Below are positions 1 through 13,979 of a DNA stretch of 64,000 bases, one piece after another (position 1 is the first letter of the stretch; the number at the start of each line of letters is the position of its first letter). Position numbers and translations under genes: made by a program. Below the pieces are notes generated by a model. That model searched no databases, was not told where the DNA came from, and saw only the letters and a program-made list of their open reading frames with translations. Source of the DNA: Pegea sp. RAD2-039 (lineage: Eukaryota; Chordata; Thaliacea; Salpida; Salpidae); contig JAQGEQ010000170.1 in NCBI GenBank assembly GCA_034620365.1, forward strand, positions 310,001-374,000, in the 5' to 3' direction.

Positions 1-3000
1 AGGTGTGTCTTTATCGGCTTTTTATCATTTAGATCAATCTGTCTTCACTTTATGTTGGCTTCCTGATCTAAAGGAGTTGATGATGTCCTAAGCTACAATA
101 TAGAGTTCTTCACGCTTCAATAGTTCTGAATTTTTTTAAATATTTTTTTTTCGAACTTTCATTTAAACTGCTATTGAATTTGTTTCATATTTTTAAGATT
201 TGTTCACTTATGAGAATTTGAGGGTACTATTTTAGTTTAGGGCGCTGCTATAAAGTTTGAAGATAAATAAACTTTAGAATAAAAGGATTGCCAGCTTTTA
301 GTTAGACCAGCTTTAAAATATTTATAAAAATATTAATTTTTAGAGATGATGGAAACATTAATCTTCTCAATGATAGTTTTAAAAGTTTTTTTTAACGAGA
401 ATCATTGCTCAGATATAGTCTTGCATCTTTAAATATTTTAAACACTTAACTTGATCATTTCATCCCCCATACAGTGAACTTAGACATTACAACTAAACTT
501 TAAGTTTTTTCATGACCCTATCTTTATTTAGCAATACTTTTGTTAAATTATTGAATAGTAACTGAAACTCTTAATCATAATATAAAGCCAAAGCAACCTT
601 AAGTTAAACAAACATTTTAACATAATCAATAAAACAATCTATTGACGAAATGATGCCTACGCTGATATTACAAAGCAAAAAGTATAATCAAAATATCATT
701 TCTTATTTTGATATCTACTGTTGCTGGACACCTTTAAGTATCTCAAACAAAACGTTGCTAGGTAGAATGAAGCTGAATGGTTTTGTGGGCTGATCTGGCA
801 GCACTATAAAAAGAGGTTTCTTATTATGAATTACATTTTATTCAAGTATTAATTGAGCATATGGTAGTTAAGATCAAATTAGAAGTTTTTTTATTATCTT
901 TAGAATATTTGCAGGTAAAAAAAATTATGAGATTTTTATATTTTTTAATTTTATCAAACATAAAGTAATTAGTAATTTCAACTAAGAAAAATAATTTGTT
1001 TTAAATTTTCAAATAAATAAACGTGAAAATATTACTTTATCTAATGTTTGTATAAGAGTAACGATTAGCAGTGAAATATTATATAAAACGTTATATTAAC
1101 TTAGTAGATCTATTTGACTATATACAAATTTTATAACCAAACCATCTCTAAGATGTTATACGGTTAATTGATTGATATTTGAAAAAATCCAGTCAACAAA
1201 AAATGTTCATGCTTGATAAATTGTATAAGTACATTCGGCTTTGTTAAAAAGAATTATTTTAGTTACGCTTAAAACGTTTATATGTCTTCCTTGAAATTCT
1301 TTGCTCGGTGGACTGTATCTTTCATACAACCTGTAATTGGCATTGTAGTTTTTTAAAAACATATACTTTTTAACTCTTCAGTAAAAACATATTTATTCGA
1401 AATGCCTCAAAGTTTCTTTGTTAGATAATTATAAATTATACAACCTTCAAAAACTTCAATTAGTTACCATAAACCCATAAAATCTTATTTTTAAGTCTAA
1501 CAATTTGTTATTATTGCTCTAATGTTAGTTTTTAAATCAAATTAACAATATTTAGAAATACATTTTCATAATAAAGAAATGTTTATAGTCATTTTTATTG
1601 TTAATATCCTGTTTAAAACCTTTGATGAGTATCAAAATAATGAGTAATTTTTGGTGAAGCAATCTTTTGTAAGCTTTGGGTGTAACATAAGCAAATAAAG
1701 GTTATAAATAAAAGCTAAAAAAGGTGATATCATTGCTACATGATACAAGAGTAACAGTTTCATATTGTACGTTTGAATAATGAGAGATTAGTTTCGATTT
1801 CAATTTACTCTACTATATTAGTTTAAATTAATGAGCAACTAACAATTATTTGTTACAATAGTTTACTTGATGATTGGAAGTGTTTCGATCACAATTAGAA
1901 GAGTTTCTCTATACCAGTGATCTTACACTGTCATGGAGTTGCTCTTCTATTTGTTTTACGATCCTTTACTTCAGGAAGTATGATGGATTGAATGTATATG
2001 TTGATGACTGATAAAATGTACCTTTGTTATCATTCAAGAATTTTTTGCAACAACTATATGCCAATTTAATAAAAATATTGAAATTTATGTATGACTTATT
2101 ATTCATCTTTGTTATGTTACAATAAAACAACTTATTTAAATTACTTTGTTCAAAATAAAATAAAACTTCAAAAAGTAAAAGATGCTAGGAAGCATAGAAA
2201 TATGTTCTACTTATTGTTTTCATACTAAAAAACTTTTGTTTAATATTTCGATTCATGTGGAAAAGATAAATTTATTAAATAAATTAAAACTCGGTTGAAA
2301 AAAATCTTAGCTTTTCAAATAGCAACAAAATAATTACAATGATAAATCTAAAATTTTGTCTACAACACGTTATACAAAAGATGTAATTACATAAAGTTTA
2401 AGGTTTTATTATTATTGTAATTAAGTTGCTCAAAGTTATATCTCACTTAATTCAGCTTGATATCAACACTAGATATCCAATATTTTTACAGAAGTAACAT
2501 TCTCCACCTAAAAATTCTAATTTTAGCATATAAAACTTTTCTAGATAATACAATTAACCCATATTTTACAATATTTCATTCTATTTAAAAGTTTATTTTC
2601 AAGTTTAAAAGATATTCTTAATTAAAGCTTAATATTATTTATGGTAGAAGAAACTTACTTTCTCAACTATTTCTACAAAATATGATGTAATTAGGAAATG
2701 ATGAAAAGTTTAATACAGCTCATTGCAATAAATTGAAGTTTAATAAAGTTACAGTTTGCAAAAGTTTGAGGCAAGTTTATCAAATAAAGGACTAATTTTA
2801 TTGAAAAATGAAATTTGAAAATAGGTCTTTGTGAACTTGAAACAACTAATAATCATTACTTTATTAAATCTTTTATAATGTATCCACGGGTTTTCGTGTA
2901 AATAAATTTTATTCAAATATTTCAAAAGTTTATTTTCTACTCCTGAGTTTTAAGCCGGAAGTTTAAACAAGCTTTCAATTATTGTTTCCACTTTATAAAA

Positions 3001-5775
3001 TTTCCTAAAACTATTGTTTTAAATATATCTCTTTTTCTGCAGAATTAGAAATTATTTTTAGCAAGAAAAAGCTAGATTAGATCTTATAATTTATTTAAAT
3101 GTATTTTTCAGCTTAAATAAATAAAAGATAGATAAGATATCTATTGATAGATAAAACCTTACTAACTATATAGATAACAATTGGTATAGTTAAAACTTAA
3201 GAAAGTATAATTGTATGAAATGAAACCCAAAATTATTTGCCTTGATAAAGACAGAAAGCTTTCTTGCTTACAGATTTGATTTTCTGGTCCCTTAATTATA
3301 TTTGCAAGTATGTGTTTCTAAACTAGTTGTAACAAATGTATGGCAAGTTTAAGTTTATGCAGTCTTAAGTTAAAATAAGGAAGCGAAGTGACTTTTAAGC
3401 TATTGTTGAATATTTAGTTTATATAAAGATAAGTATTTGTGACATTAAAAGACATTAATACTTGTAATATGTATAAAATAATTTTGTTGTTGTTGTGACA
3501 ACATTTTGAAAAAGATTACTTGGTAATTGAACCTAATAATTCAAAATAAAATATTTTGTATTTTAATTAAGTCCTATATAAAACTTCAGCATGTCAAACT
3601 TTAATAGAGAAGAAACTTTTGTCCTTTATTCTGATGACTTTTCTTCATTTAAATCGTGATTTTTTATAATTTACTTTTCAACTAACTGACCTTGAAGTCA
3701 AGCAAATAGCTTTTTGTCACCAAGGTATAAGATAGATCAGTTTTTAGTAATGAAGTAAGCTTCATAACGAAATTTTAGACTGTTAAACAGAAAAAAATAT
3801 TTTAAACAGAAAAAATTTCTATCAAAAAATACTTTTCAATAAATTAAAATCAATTTGATGCTTCGATAAGATTAATAAGAGTAAAAGTACTAAACAATTT
3901 AGTTTTTCAATATTCGATAGCTTAATTGGTGATTTAGTATGAATATTTGACTATCAAAAGCGTTTAAAAGACTTACTTGTAACTTGATACCTTGCTAATA
4001 TGCTGTTTAGGGCGGCATTCGATAAACAGCCTAACAATAATGTTTATAGTAAATCATTAATTTCCAGGTAAACATTTTGATATCTCGATGTAAAAGCTGT
4101 TTTTTATGGCTTAAATGATGGTTTTTACTTGTTATAAACTTCAATAAACCTTTTTAATTTATTTATTTTGTAATTTACAGTTACGTTCGCTACAGCTCGT
4201 TTATAAAGTAGAAATAAACTTATTTTATCTCATTAACTTGTTGCATAGAAATACGGCTGTTAAAATTACTGGCAATTCTTTGGCATTTACATAAGAAAAT
4301 GACAATATGTTTGATTAATTTTCTTATAAACGTTCATATTTTCAAGTATCAAAGCAAATACTACTTCCTGTTTTTACCCTTTTGTCCCTTTATAGATATA
4401 AGCCATGTTTACTGATTCTAAATTGAGTTTAACTTCAGTTGCAAGGATATAAGGAAAACTTAAAATTATAATTTAGATTGCTATCTAAGCCATTGAAAAT
4501 GTTTACTTTATCGTAAGCAAGTGGTGGTTACAACATCTTCAGTAGTTTCAATCATAGTTTTAAAGCGAGCCTTAAATTTTAGTAGAGCAAAAGAAAACGA
4601 GGAAAGTGAAAAAGTTGTAGGTTGTTGCGCAAAAATGAAGCTTGCTAAAATCTTTTAACATCGATTGCGTACTCAACAAGTATTTGTGTAAATGAATTAC
4701 TTACTTTTACTTGCAGTTTGTTTTTATAGGTATTTGGCATACCTCGAGAATGAATAAAGTTTTATATTATAGAGTTCTTGAATTTTAATAAAACTGCTAC
4801 TGAAAGTTGAACAGTTTAGTTATTTATTAGTTACTGTTATATTATGAAGAAAAATTGAACATTGTGCTCTATGCAATGCAAAGTAAAAAAGAGGTAAAGA
4901 TAAACTAAAATAAACAGTATGGAGAATAAGAAACATTTTTTCACTTTATCAATTAAACTCTTATTCCCTTCTCTAAATGACGTCAGATAACGCCGGCGGT
5001 AGTACTCGGTCAAGAAAGGCTAATGCATGAAGCGATTCATTTACAAGTCACGTGATTCTACTTTCTTCTCATTCAACGCTGTAGGCGAATTCAGACAGTT
5101 TGACGAGTGAGAAATTTTCACAGACTAATAGAAGGTTTAGTTTAAAAAAAACTTTTGTTTTCAAAACTTATTTAAGTGAATTATCAGAGATTGCATAGCT
5201 TTTAAAATCCAGTGAAGTTAATTATGGATTTCGAATTAAAATTAAGAACCAGTTGAATTCAATTTTGACTTCACTTTTTGACAGTTAGTTTGAGTTGGTA
5301 GTTTGTTCAGCTGACAACTTATTTGTGTATTAAAAGTTGTTGGAATCCTTTTCAGTTCAACCCAAGTGCTAAATTTTCGGGTAGTTACTACTATAATGAA
5401 ACTTAAAAAGATTTAACAACTTTTCAAAAACTATTTTGCTTATTTTCTTTTAGAAAACGTTGGTGCTCCGAAAAAAGGTTTATAGATAGTTAAGCAATTA
5501 AACATACTTTTGAAGAGTTTAAATATTAAAATATCATTTGTAACCCCCAAAACAAGATATAAGAAACTTCAGCTTTAGATTTTACCACTTTTGAGTTTGT
5601 TGAAATATGAAACAGCTTCTAGTTATTCATTTGAAAGGTTTTCATTATAAAATCAGCAAACACTTTAAACTTTGATTGGCTATATCACTAAAAGTATAAT
5701 TTTTTGATTGAAATTATTAGAATTTTGATTAGAGTTAATTTTATAACGAAATTAGTCACTAATTAAAAACTTGAA
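1..5775. other. Gene-free left flank and 5' region of the SLC38-type gene
   Basis: AT-rich DNA with no open reading frame or splice-linked exon chain that I can support. Most of it is homopolymer-rich A/T sequence. The stretch at about 4,975-5,135 is noticeably richer in G+C and probably holds the promoter and 5' untranslated start of the transporter that begins at 5776. No transposon ends, tandem arrays or RNA genes were recognised. Confidence 0.6.
4978..5056 (+). promoter_or_regulatory. Putative promoter: CRE palindrome and CACGTG E-box
   Basis: A perfect TGACGTCA palindrome (CREB/ATF-type site) lies at 4978-4985. GTCACGTGAT, an E-box close to the TFEB/MITF CLEAR consensus, lies at 5047-5056. 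Both sit in a local G+C-enriched island about 0.75 kb upstream of the transporter start codon. A plausible 5'-UTR donor (AAG followed by GTTTAG) occurs near 5132. The motifs are read directly; their use as promoter elements is inference. Confidence 0.4.
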
Positions 5776-8700
5776 ATGGATTCTGAGAAGATTCCCATGC
5801 ATTCCAGGTGATTCTTTAACATCTTATGGCTTTTAGTATTTAAATATGTTTCATATAAAAATATAAAATCATGGTTAGCTTTAAAAAGTTTATAAAGCGA
5901 TTTTAAATAAGATCTACTTGATTCGTCTCTGTGATTCATTTTTATGATGTCTTACATAAGAGTCTTAAGATGTAACTGAGGGCTTAGTTTTAAATTTCAT
6001 TTTCTAGTAGCCTGAAGCCACTTTCAAGCACCAAGTATTTTATCAATATCTAATTCTTAAAACTTTGTAGAGACTCCGAAGCTGAAGTAGACGAAAAAAA
6101 TGGATTATCGCGTAATAAACGAGTAATCGAGTATGAGGGAAAGACAGCGTCGATGCCATTATGTGTTTTTAACCTGATGAATGCGATTCTAGGGAGTGGT
6201 ATCTTAGGGTTAGCTAGTTCTGCTTCTAATCTTGGAGTTGGTTTATTTACGTAAGTTGATGACTTTGTTATCGCTACCCTTAACTAGCTTCGCGAAAAGA
6301 TTATGTTAAAGAGGCTGATGTTTTCACCCTTGTTTTTTTAATCTATAAGAAGAGTATATTTGCTACAAAAGTAAACTAAGTTGAACTCTTAGATGATTGA
6401 CAGGAGTAAAGTCGAACGTGACAAGGCTTTGTTTAAACATTAAAAAGCGCTGTGTAAGATGTTACAAACCTCTAATCAGCGCTTATATGCTAAATCGACT
6501 TTTTTGATGATGCTTACACCGACTTCCTGACGTTGTTAACTGTTTGAAAAGTCAACTGAGTTTATTTCTAAGGCTCATGCTCGTTGGAGTATCTGGGTTG
6601 GCTTTCAATAGTATCCAATTTCTGTTAGAAATGTGCGATTTTACGGGTAGCTCATCATATGAAACCTTGGGTAAACATGCTTTTGGTAACTTTGGCAAAT
6701 ATTTTACTGCTATCAACATTTTTCTACATACCATGGGAGGTTTGTTAGTTTTGTAATTTAGAAGTTTTCATTTCATATTTAGAATAAAAATCAATTATCT
6801 AACAATAATGCTTTAAATATTTATTATAAATCATCACATTTTCTTAGTAAAGTCTTAATTTCTATTAACATATAAATTCTTACAAGTAATCTCTTATACA
6901 GCAATGTGCAGTTTTCTTTTTGTCGTCAAATATGAACTTCCTGAAATAATCCGGTTTTTTGTAAATGAAGAATGCAGCCAGTGAGTTATGCTATTCTCTA
7001 AGCATATTCTACAAGTTTTAAATCTCTAAAAATGTGTTCAATTACTGATTAACTAAAATTCTTTTACTAGTTACAACTAGAATCATGAGTATTAGACTTC
7101 TATATAACATCATTTTGATTTCAATAGAGCATGGTACTTGAAAGGAGATATTCTAATAATTGTAGTAACTGTGGTTGTGATTGCACCATTAGCTGCGGCA
7201 AGGAATATTGGCTTTCTCGGTTATACAAGTGGCTTAGCTATGGCTTGCATGATTATATTCACTGGTGTTGTAAGTTCTGCATTCATTGCCTTTTACAAAA
7301 TCAAATATGATCGAAAGTTTTGAGATAACATTAGGTAGAGTAGCTAATTTTGTGGAAGATAAATATTTGTATTACTGATAAAAACATTGTTATTTGCTAA
7401 CTTTGTTTTATGTTGAACTCATTCAAGTCCTATTTTTACAAACTTCACTATTTTCAACTTTAAAGATTGTAGCTGAACATTTTGTCATACCCTGCCCTAT
7501 AAGAAACGCCACATCGGATTTAAGTAACATCACTGAAGCAGTTACAGGTTTAAACCATCTAATGATGACGTTTTAAAATAAACCTGCTTTCCTAAATTTT
7601 AGTTTTACATTTAAAGACAAATTTTTACATTTTTTTTTTGAAATAAACAATAACTTGGTTCGACAATAACTAATTCTTTTATATATTTAACTTTTTGATA
7701 TAGGGAACTTCAACAACATTTGAAAAATTTAATAGATAACATAATGTTTTATAAACTATTAACTTGAATGTCAAAGTAGCTTAGACATTACTTAAATATA
7801 GAAAGTCGTTTACTGATTGACTAGGGTAGGATGTATTCAAAACTATATGAGAGCAAGGTTTAATTTGCTGAAAGATAATTGCAAATGAATATGAAACATC
7901 TGAATAAGCTAATTTATTGTCTACTTATCAAATGTATTAGGTTTTCTCGAATAATATTCTTTATGTGGTAAAGTAGCTTAAAAATCTATATTGTACTGCT
8001 ACATCTGAAATACATAAAAATATTCTCATTTTCTCCTTACAATTTCATATTCAAATGTTTAAAAAAAGAATTTGTATATTGATAGTTTCAATTTTAAACT
8101 CAACTGATACCTACAACTCCTTCAATGGATCTCTCACTACGCAAGCTTCCAGTGAATTACATTGTAACAATGATGACGGGCTAATCCATAAGGAGATCAA
8201 TGAAGCGCTGGACCATCAAACCTGTGAGCTGAAGATGGTAACTTGGAATAGCAAGGTAGCCTTTCTTGTATATTTAATTATTTCAAAATTAATTTTTAGT
8301 TTGGTTACATTCACTTTAAACAAGCAGTTTAATTTGATTCTAAAGTTGTTTTCTACTTTTATCAATCTAAACTGATATAATCGGTTGACAGAGTGCTTAT
8401 GCAATTCCAACAATGGTGTTTGCTTTCCAATGCCATGCATCAGTTTTACCAATCTATACCGAGCTAAAAAATCCTACGTCCGAAAGAATGCGAAAGGTTT
8501 CGATGATCTCAATCGGAAATGTCTTCATTCTTTATTTCTTAGCCGCCTTTTTTGGCTACTACACTTTTTACAGTTAGTTTCATTTTCATTATTCAGCTGT
8601 TGATGTCGTAGAATTAAGAAATATTTTTGAACAATTAATTGTTTCAGTCGATAAATTATTGAAAATTATTATCAAATTCCTTTAACATAATTATTATTAT

Positions 8701-10058
8701 TAATATTTTAATCAACTGAAATATTTTTCAAAAGCTTTTCGATACAATAAACAGTGATAATGTTTTGCCACTATAGCAATGATCTGAACTATCGACTTCT
8801 TTTCTTTATAGTTCTATAGATTTGAATTTTAATTCTTCAAAGTTATTTTCTTAATAAGTGGATCTAGTGTAAGAATAACTGTTACCTTCAAACTGTTTTG
8901 TATTTTCATGAAGTTAAAATCAAAATAATGATTTTTAAAAAAATATTATTTGATTTTATTGTAGGTGCGACTGCTCCTGAACTGTTACTGATGTACAGCA
9001 AATATAATTCTTCTAGTTTAATTATTTTAGCTTCTAGAATTATGGTGGTTGTCTGCGTTACCTTTTCTACTCCTTTGCTTCATTATCCGGTAACTAGTTG
9101 GTATTAGCAGCAATGGTATTACATTTCACTTGAATCATCTACAGCTTGCATTTAACTATATACTATTACTTTTAATTTATAATTATCTTTTGAAATTTAA
9201 TGTTGGTAACTAAAACTAATTCAATAGTACTTCTTATCATATTTTGAAAATAGTTTGTAGTTATTTTATAAGCAATAAAAAAACACAGGAAAATAATATA
9301 TAATAGACAAATCAATTCAAAATAAAGTTTTACTATAGCTTTAGTTTTTCTGATATTCAAAAGTTGTAATTATTTTATTTATGAAAATTTTAGGCGAGAA
9401 AAGCAATTAATCAAATGTTGTTTGAAGACAAGACATTTTCATGGTTTCGTCATCTTGCTATAATGGTAATTTTGCTGACTACAAGTGAGTGTTTATTAAG
9501 TTTGCAGTTCGTATTAAATACATAAGCAGATGACATTATTATTTATTATATAAATTGCTTCAACTTTTAACAGTCAACCTACTGGTAGTATATGTTCCGA
9601 CAATCCAACAAGTGTTTGGTTTTTTCGGGGCAACTTGTGCCTCTATGTTAGTTATTGTGCTTCCATGTCTTTTCTACATACGAATTATACCAGGATCTTT
9701 AAAAACTACTAAAAAGATTATAGTAAGTCAACTAACTTCAGCTACCAGCTTAAAATGTTTATCGTAGAAATACATGTAAACAGGAAATATTAGCAAACTT
9801 TAGTTTAACTTAATTCATATTGTAAATCTTTTTTTATAAATTTGAACAATATATTAATTATAATTTACTCCTCCTAATAATTAAGTTATATTAAATCTGA
9901 AAACTGCTGTCTAATGAAAGTCTTATAAAAGTTTTTTTTATCTAATTAACAGTGTCTAACTTCTTATATCTTTCCTATCTTTACAGGCTCTTACTCTTGC
10001 TATAATAGGGTTAGGATTCATAGTTTTCAGTATCACTTTACTTGCAATGGATATTTGA
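5776..10058 (+). CDS. SLC38A6-like: SLC38-family sodium-coupled neutral amino acid transporter (SLC38A6-like)
   Basis: Twelve exons: 5776-5807, 6071-6250, 6552-6739, 6902-6980, 7128-7269, 7466-7547, 8086-8255, 8392-8572, 8965-9089, 9394-9484, 9574-9722, 9987-10058. All junctions are GT-AG and phase-consistent, giving 496 aa, normal for the family. Hallmarks are the first-helix motif FNLMNAILGSGILGLA, GAMCSFLFVVKYELP, NIGFLGYTSG, IPCP before a glycosylatable extracellular loop (several N-x-S/T), SAYAIPTMVFAFQCH with LPIYTEL, and the VYVPTIQQVFGFFGA segment. About eleven membrane helices are expected. The family moves glutamine and other neutral amino acids with sodium at plasma or lysosomal membranes. 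SAYAIPTM and the AWYLKGD segment resemble SLC38A6 most, but paralogue assignment needs a phylogeny. Exon 5 could read further to 7323, but the strong GTAAGT donor at 7270 restores the conserved alignment. Confidence 0.93.
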
Positions 10059-13000
10059 TGAATTCATCGTCATTAATTTTTCAATAAGCAAACATATTAA
10101 GCAAAGATGTAGATCCCAAACACTTTTTTGATTCTAGAGTTTAACTTTTATAGTATTAAGTTGTTTTTAGTATACTCTTACGCTAATCAATGTCTAGATT
10201 TTGAAATCTTTTTCTATATTTAAGCTATGTGAACTATTTATGCTTAAATGTAAACTTTTTTGCTGTTAATTTGCCATAAAATAAAAATGTTTATTTTAAG
10301 TATTTAAATAAAAAGTTGTTTCTTTTGTATTGAAAAGTAATTACCTAGTTGCAAATTTGTTTACAAGGGATAAGCATTCGATAAAGTTTACCAACAAATT
10401 ATTTAAAAAGTTATACTCTATTGTAATATCAATTTTACAGGCAATATTTTTAGATAATCCATTAAAAATTTATAAACAAATCTGGTGTAATTTAATACAG
10501 CAACATTAGTTCAAAAAAGTTGTAACAACTTTAGCTCAAATGAAAATGAATTTACAATGTTACCACAACTTAAATTCCTGCTAAATTTAATTTTTATCTA
10601 CCAATATCTGATCAAAAAAAAAGATAATTTGAAGCTTAAACAAGAATAAACCTCGATAAGGAGCTGATAAAATACCACACTATAAAGTTATTTATTCTTT
10701 ACCTAAAGTATATATCAAACTATCAACCAGTTTTTTTCTTCTCTTAACAGATATGATAGTCCGGCTTATAGCCTTAGTTTCAACTATTTTGATCTTATCT
10801 CGATTTTATTTACCCTTATCTTAAATATATGAATAAAATTATTTTGCCAAAATCGAATAAGCTTCCCACAAAAGTCAAAAAAGCATTTTTTTAGCTTTTG
10901 GCGAAGTACTTTTCAAAAAAGCCTAAATTTAACTTATACTATTATTCATTAGTTATAGATACGCATTCTGGTTTTTACAAAATATATTTCTACAGATTTA
11001 AAACTCAAAAAAGTAAACTATAAATACATAACTTTTAACAGACTCTAAAATGTATACAACAGTTTCTATACTCTAGTTGATTTTTAGCAAGACTTCTTTC
11101 TTTAGAATGCGTCCATATTTCACTAAACAAATTACTAATGATTAAAATGGTAGGTAAATGTACAACGTTCGCTCTTTAATTAGGCTGATACAAAAGCAAC
11201 AGCTATTAATGTTAAGCTATTTTAGCAATGCACTTAGTTCAGAAGACTTTGTGAACAAAATATTATTATGTGCTTGTGTATTAACTTCGAGATGGAAAAG
11301 TGGACGACTTTGCATGACTTGGCAGCGACAATAGAAAACTGACACTATAGGTGCGAGGCGAAGTTAAAAAAGGATTGGTAAGATTGGAAAGATGATACTA
11401 TGGTTTGCAAATGCAGGTGTAAAGCTGTGGTCGATACATCTAAAGCTTAAAGGCAAGCTACTTATTTGCGTTATCTTGAGATTGTTTTTTTCTCAAATAG
11501 AAACATATAGGAAATGTTTAATGGTTTGTTTTGATCATAGAATAATAAAAATAAGCAAATACTTATCAATTTGTTTACTAGCATTAGTTACCAAATTCTA
11601 CTCTGAGTAGTAGGCTGTAATGAAAATAACTAAATAACTAAATAACGATCACCAAAGTCGGCTATTCTATTTGTTAAACTTTTTGAAATACACATATTGA
11701 AAAAACAATAATTTAGATAAGCATATAGTTTTTAGTTTGGAATCCAATTCTTTAATAACATACAAAGAAGTTATAATTTGAGATTAATGTAGATATGGAA
11801 TAAAAATCAGTTCTTAATATTCTAGCTGAAATTTTATAAAAACTTGATCAACATATAAATTAATTGCTTAGAAAACATTTTTGTCGGCAAATTATCTTAC
11901 AGTTTTCTCATAAAGTTTACATTTATCCTTATAAACTTACATATTTTCCTGGTTTATTAATATTTCTTTTAAGTAATATATAGTGTTTTTTAACAACACT
12001 TCTTGAGTACAACCAACATCGGCCGAAGCAGGATGAAATATAAAAAAGTATTTTGTAAGTTTTCCATGGATTTAATAAAACAAATGTCTAAGTGTTAAAA
12101 AGTATAAAATTAGTCGATTGTTTGCTTTATTACACCCTGTTATTGGTGCTTGCATTTTTTTTTGAACAGTTATAAATTTTTATAAATAACGTATAAAATA
12201 AACTATTTCTAATTTTTTATTTAAAATAAATTATAATACATTTATCTATTCAGTTCAATTATACAATTTTCAAAACTTTGATTAATCTCTAAAAGTGTTT
12301 TTTTTTTGATAATATGAAATGAATGTTGGTTTTTGAAGTCAGAAAATAGATTTTTGTAGATTTCAGATAATATTATTGTCGAAATTGTTTGCAAGAATTA
12401 AGAAAATTGAGCTAAACATTTAGACAAATGAATAAGTACATTGAAATGCACAAAACAACCTTGAGTACACGGTTAATAAGTGTAAATTAAACACAGATAA
12501 TAAGTATAGCAAATAACTAAATTATGAACAGGTTTGAAACGATTTAAAGCTTGTTTAAAATTTTTAAAGTAATTTCTGTGATTGTGACATCATAATATTC
12601 AAAAATGCATTTTATTCTTATACATTTTTCAAGCTTATACATTTTATTCACCAATAAATCATACTAAGAAAAATGTGGATTTTATTATCACAAGTATGTT
12701 TATATATAAAAGTATTATTAATTTTTAAATGTAAACTTTTAAAATATATGATCTGACTTTTTCGATAGAACCGTTTAATTATTAAATTTGAAAAAGTTCA
12801 AAGTTAAAAATAATCTTCATTAGTTTTTAGTAGTATAGAACTTTAATAGAATTTAGTCATTTATAGAAAATATTAACTAAGTGATTTATGACAAATAGTC
12901 ACTAATCTAATTGATTATGATTTACATAAAAACTTAAATAACCATAAAAACATAAAATATTTTTATCTTATGACATAACTGTTTACTTGTAAAAGCTATA

Positions 13001-13979
13001 ACTGTCTTTTAAAAACTATCAATACAATGAAAATAGTATTTAACACTAATAATGCCAACTTTATATGCATACGTTAAAAATTATTGCCATTAAGACGAAA
13101 AAAGGTTTTTATTTTGATCCTATATTCTTTGAATAATCTTTGAAGTTTATAAGTCCAAGCTGTTAGCTTCTTCGAACAGTATGGAAAGCTTTTATAAGTC
13201 AGGCTTTACGTCTTTTCCCCATTCTTTTCTTATTCTAGCTTTTATTTTTCTAACGGTTTTTATTCAATACATTATTTTTTTGTGTATCTTGTTCTACTTT
13301 TGAAAACTTGGTGAATTTTACTAAATATTTAATAATTTACTAAAATTTATTTGATATATCTAGGAAAAAACAAAATTTTCCTAATACATTTAAGTAGCTA
13401 AATTTTTTATAGAACTATGTCTATAACGTAAGATTATGACTGTAACCTAAGTGTTGCAATTGCCTGTTGATCGAAGATAAAACCATGGATTTTGCTTTCA
13501 GAAGAATTAAAATTTTAAAGTAGTTAAACAGTAATTCTTCTATAAACCCTTTTTTAGTTAACCAAAGTTTAGCATGGAGGATCTAACCTAAAAAATATTT
13601 TGTATATTTTATTTTTATGAAATAAAATTACATTTTCATCAATTAACGCAAACACTGTAGAATAAACATACTTTCACTTTAAAATAGAACAATCAAAAGA
13701 ATTAATAGTCACTATAGATACTTAGAAAATTTCCATCAATTTTATCTCAGACCCGTTAAAACTTTGGTAAGCCCACCCGCTGTTGTTACGCTTGATGGAG
13801 CAGCAGATAGGTATGAGTAAGGTCACACTACTAATATAAAAGCAAGTACAAAACGTTACACATAAATATTTTATTGTAAACGCTTTCATCGAAACATATC
13901 TAAACGTTTACAGATTTTATAACGTAATATTTTATAAATAATTTTTTCTGAGTAGTATAAACTTTGAGGAATAAATCAT
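10059..13979. other. Intergenic region between the transporter and PKHD1L1
   Basis: AT-rich, no supported gene. A 72-codon reading frame at 11392-11610 has no recognisable family or splice context. A G+C-richer patch at about 13,750-13,830 stands out just upstream of the PKHD1L1 start; it may be promoter or a 5'-UTR exon, since a GGTATGAGTAAGG donor-like string follows at about 13,811. Confidence 0.5.
10307..10312 (+). terminator. Polyadenylation signal of the SLC38-type gene
   Basis: AATAAA about 250 nt after the stop codon, followed immediately by a GT-rich stretch (GTTGTTTCTTTTGTATTG), the usual arrangement of a cleavage site. Another AATAAA at 10280 could also serve. Confidence 0.5.

Noticed and set aside
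7270..7323. Extension of transporter exon 5 to the stop at 7321
   Set aside because: The GTAAGT donor at 7270 joined to 7466 restores the conserved IPCP region in phase; the extension reaches a stop without a usable donor.
11392..11610. 72-codon frame in the transporter-PKHD1L1 gap
   Set aside because: Starts at ATG but has no recognisable family, no splice context and a composition not clearly different from background.
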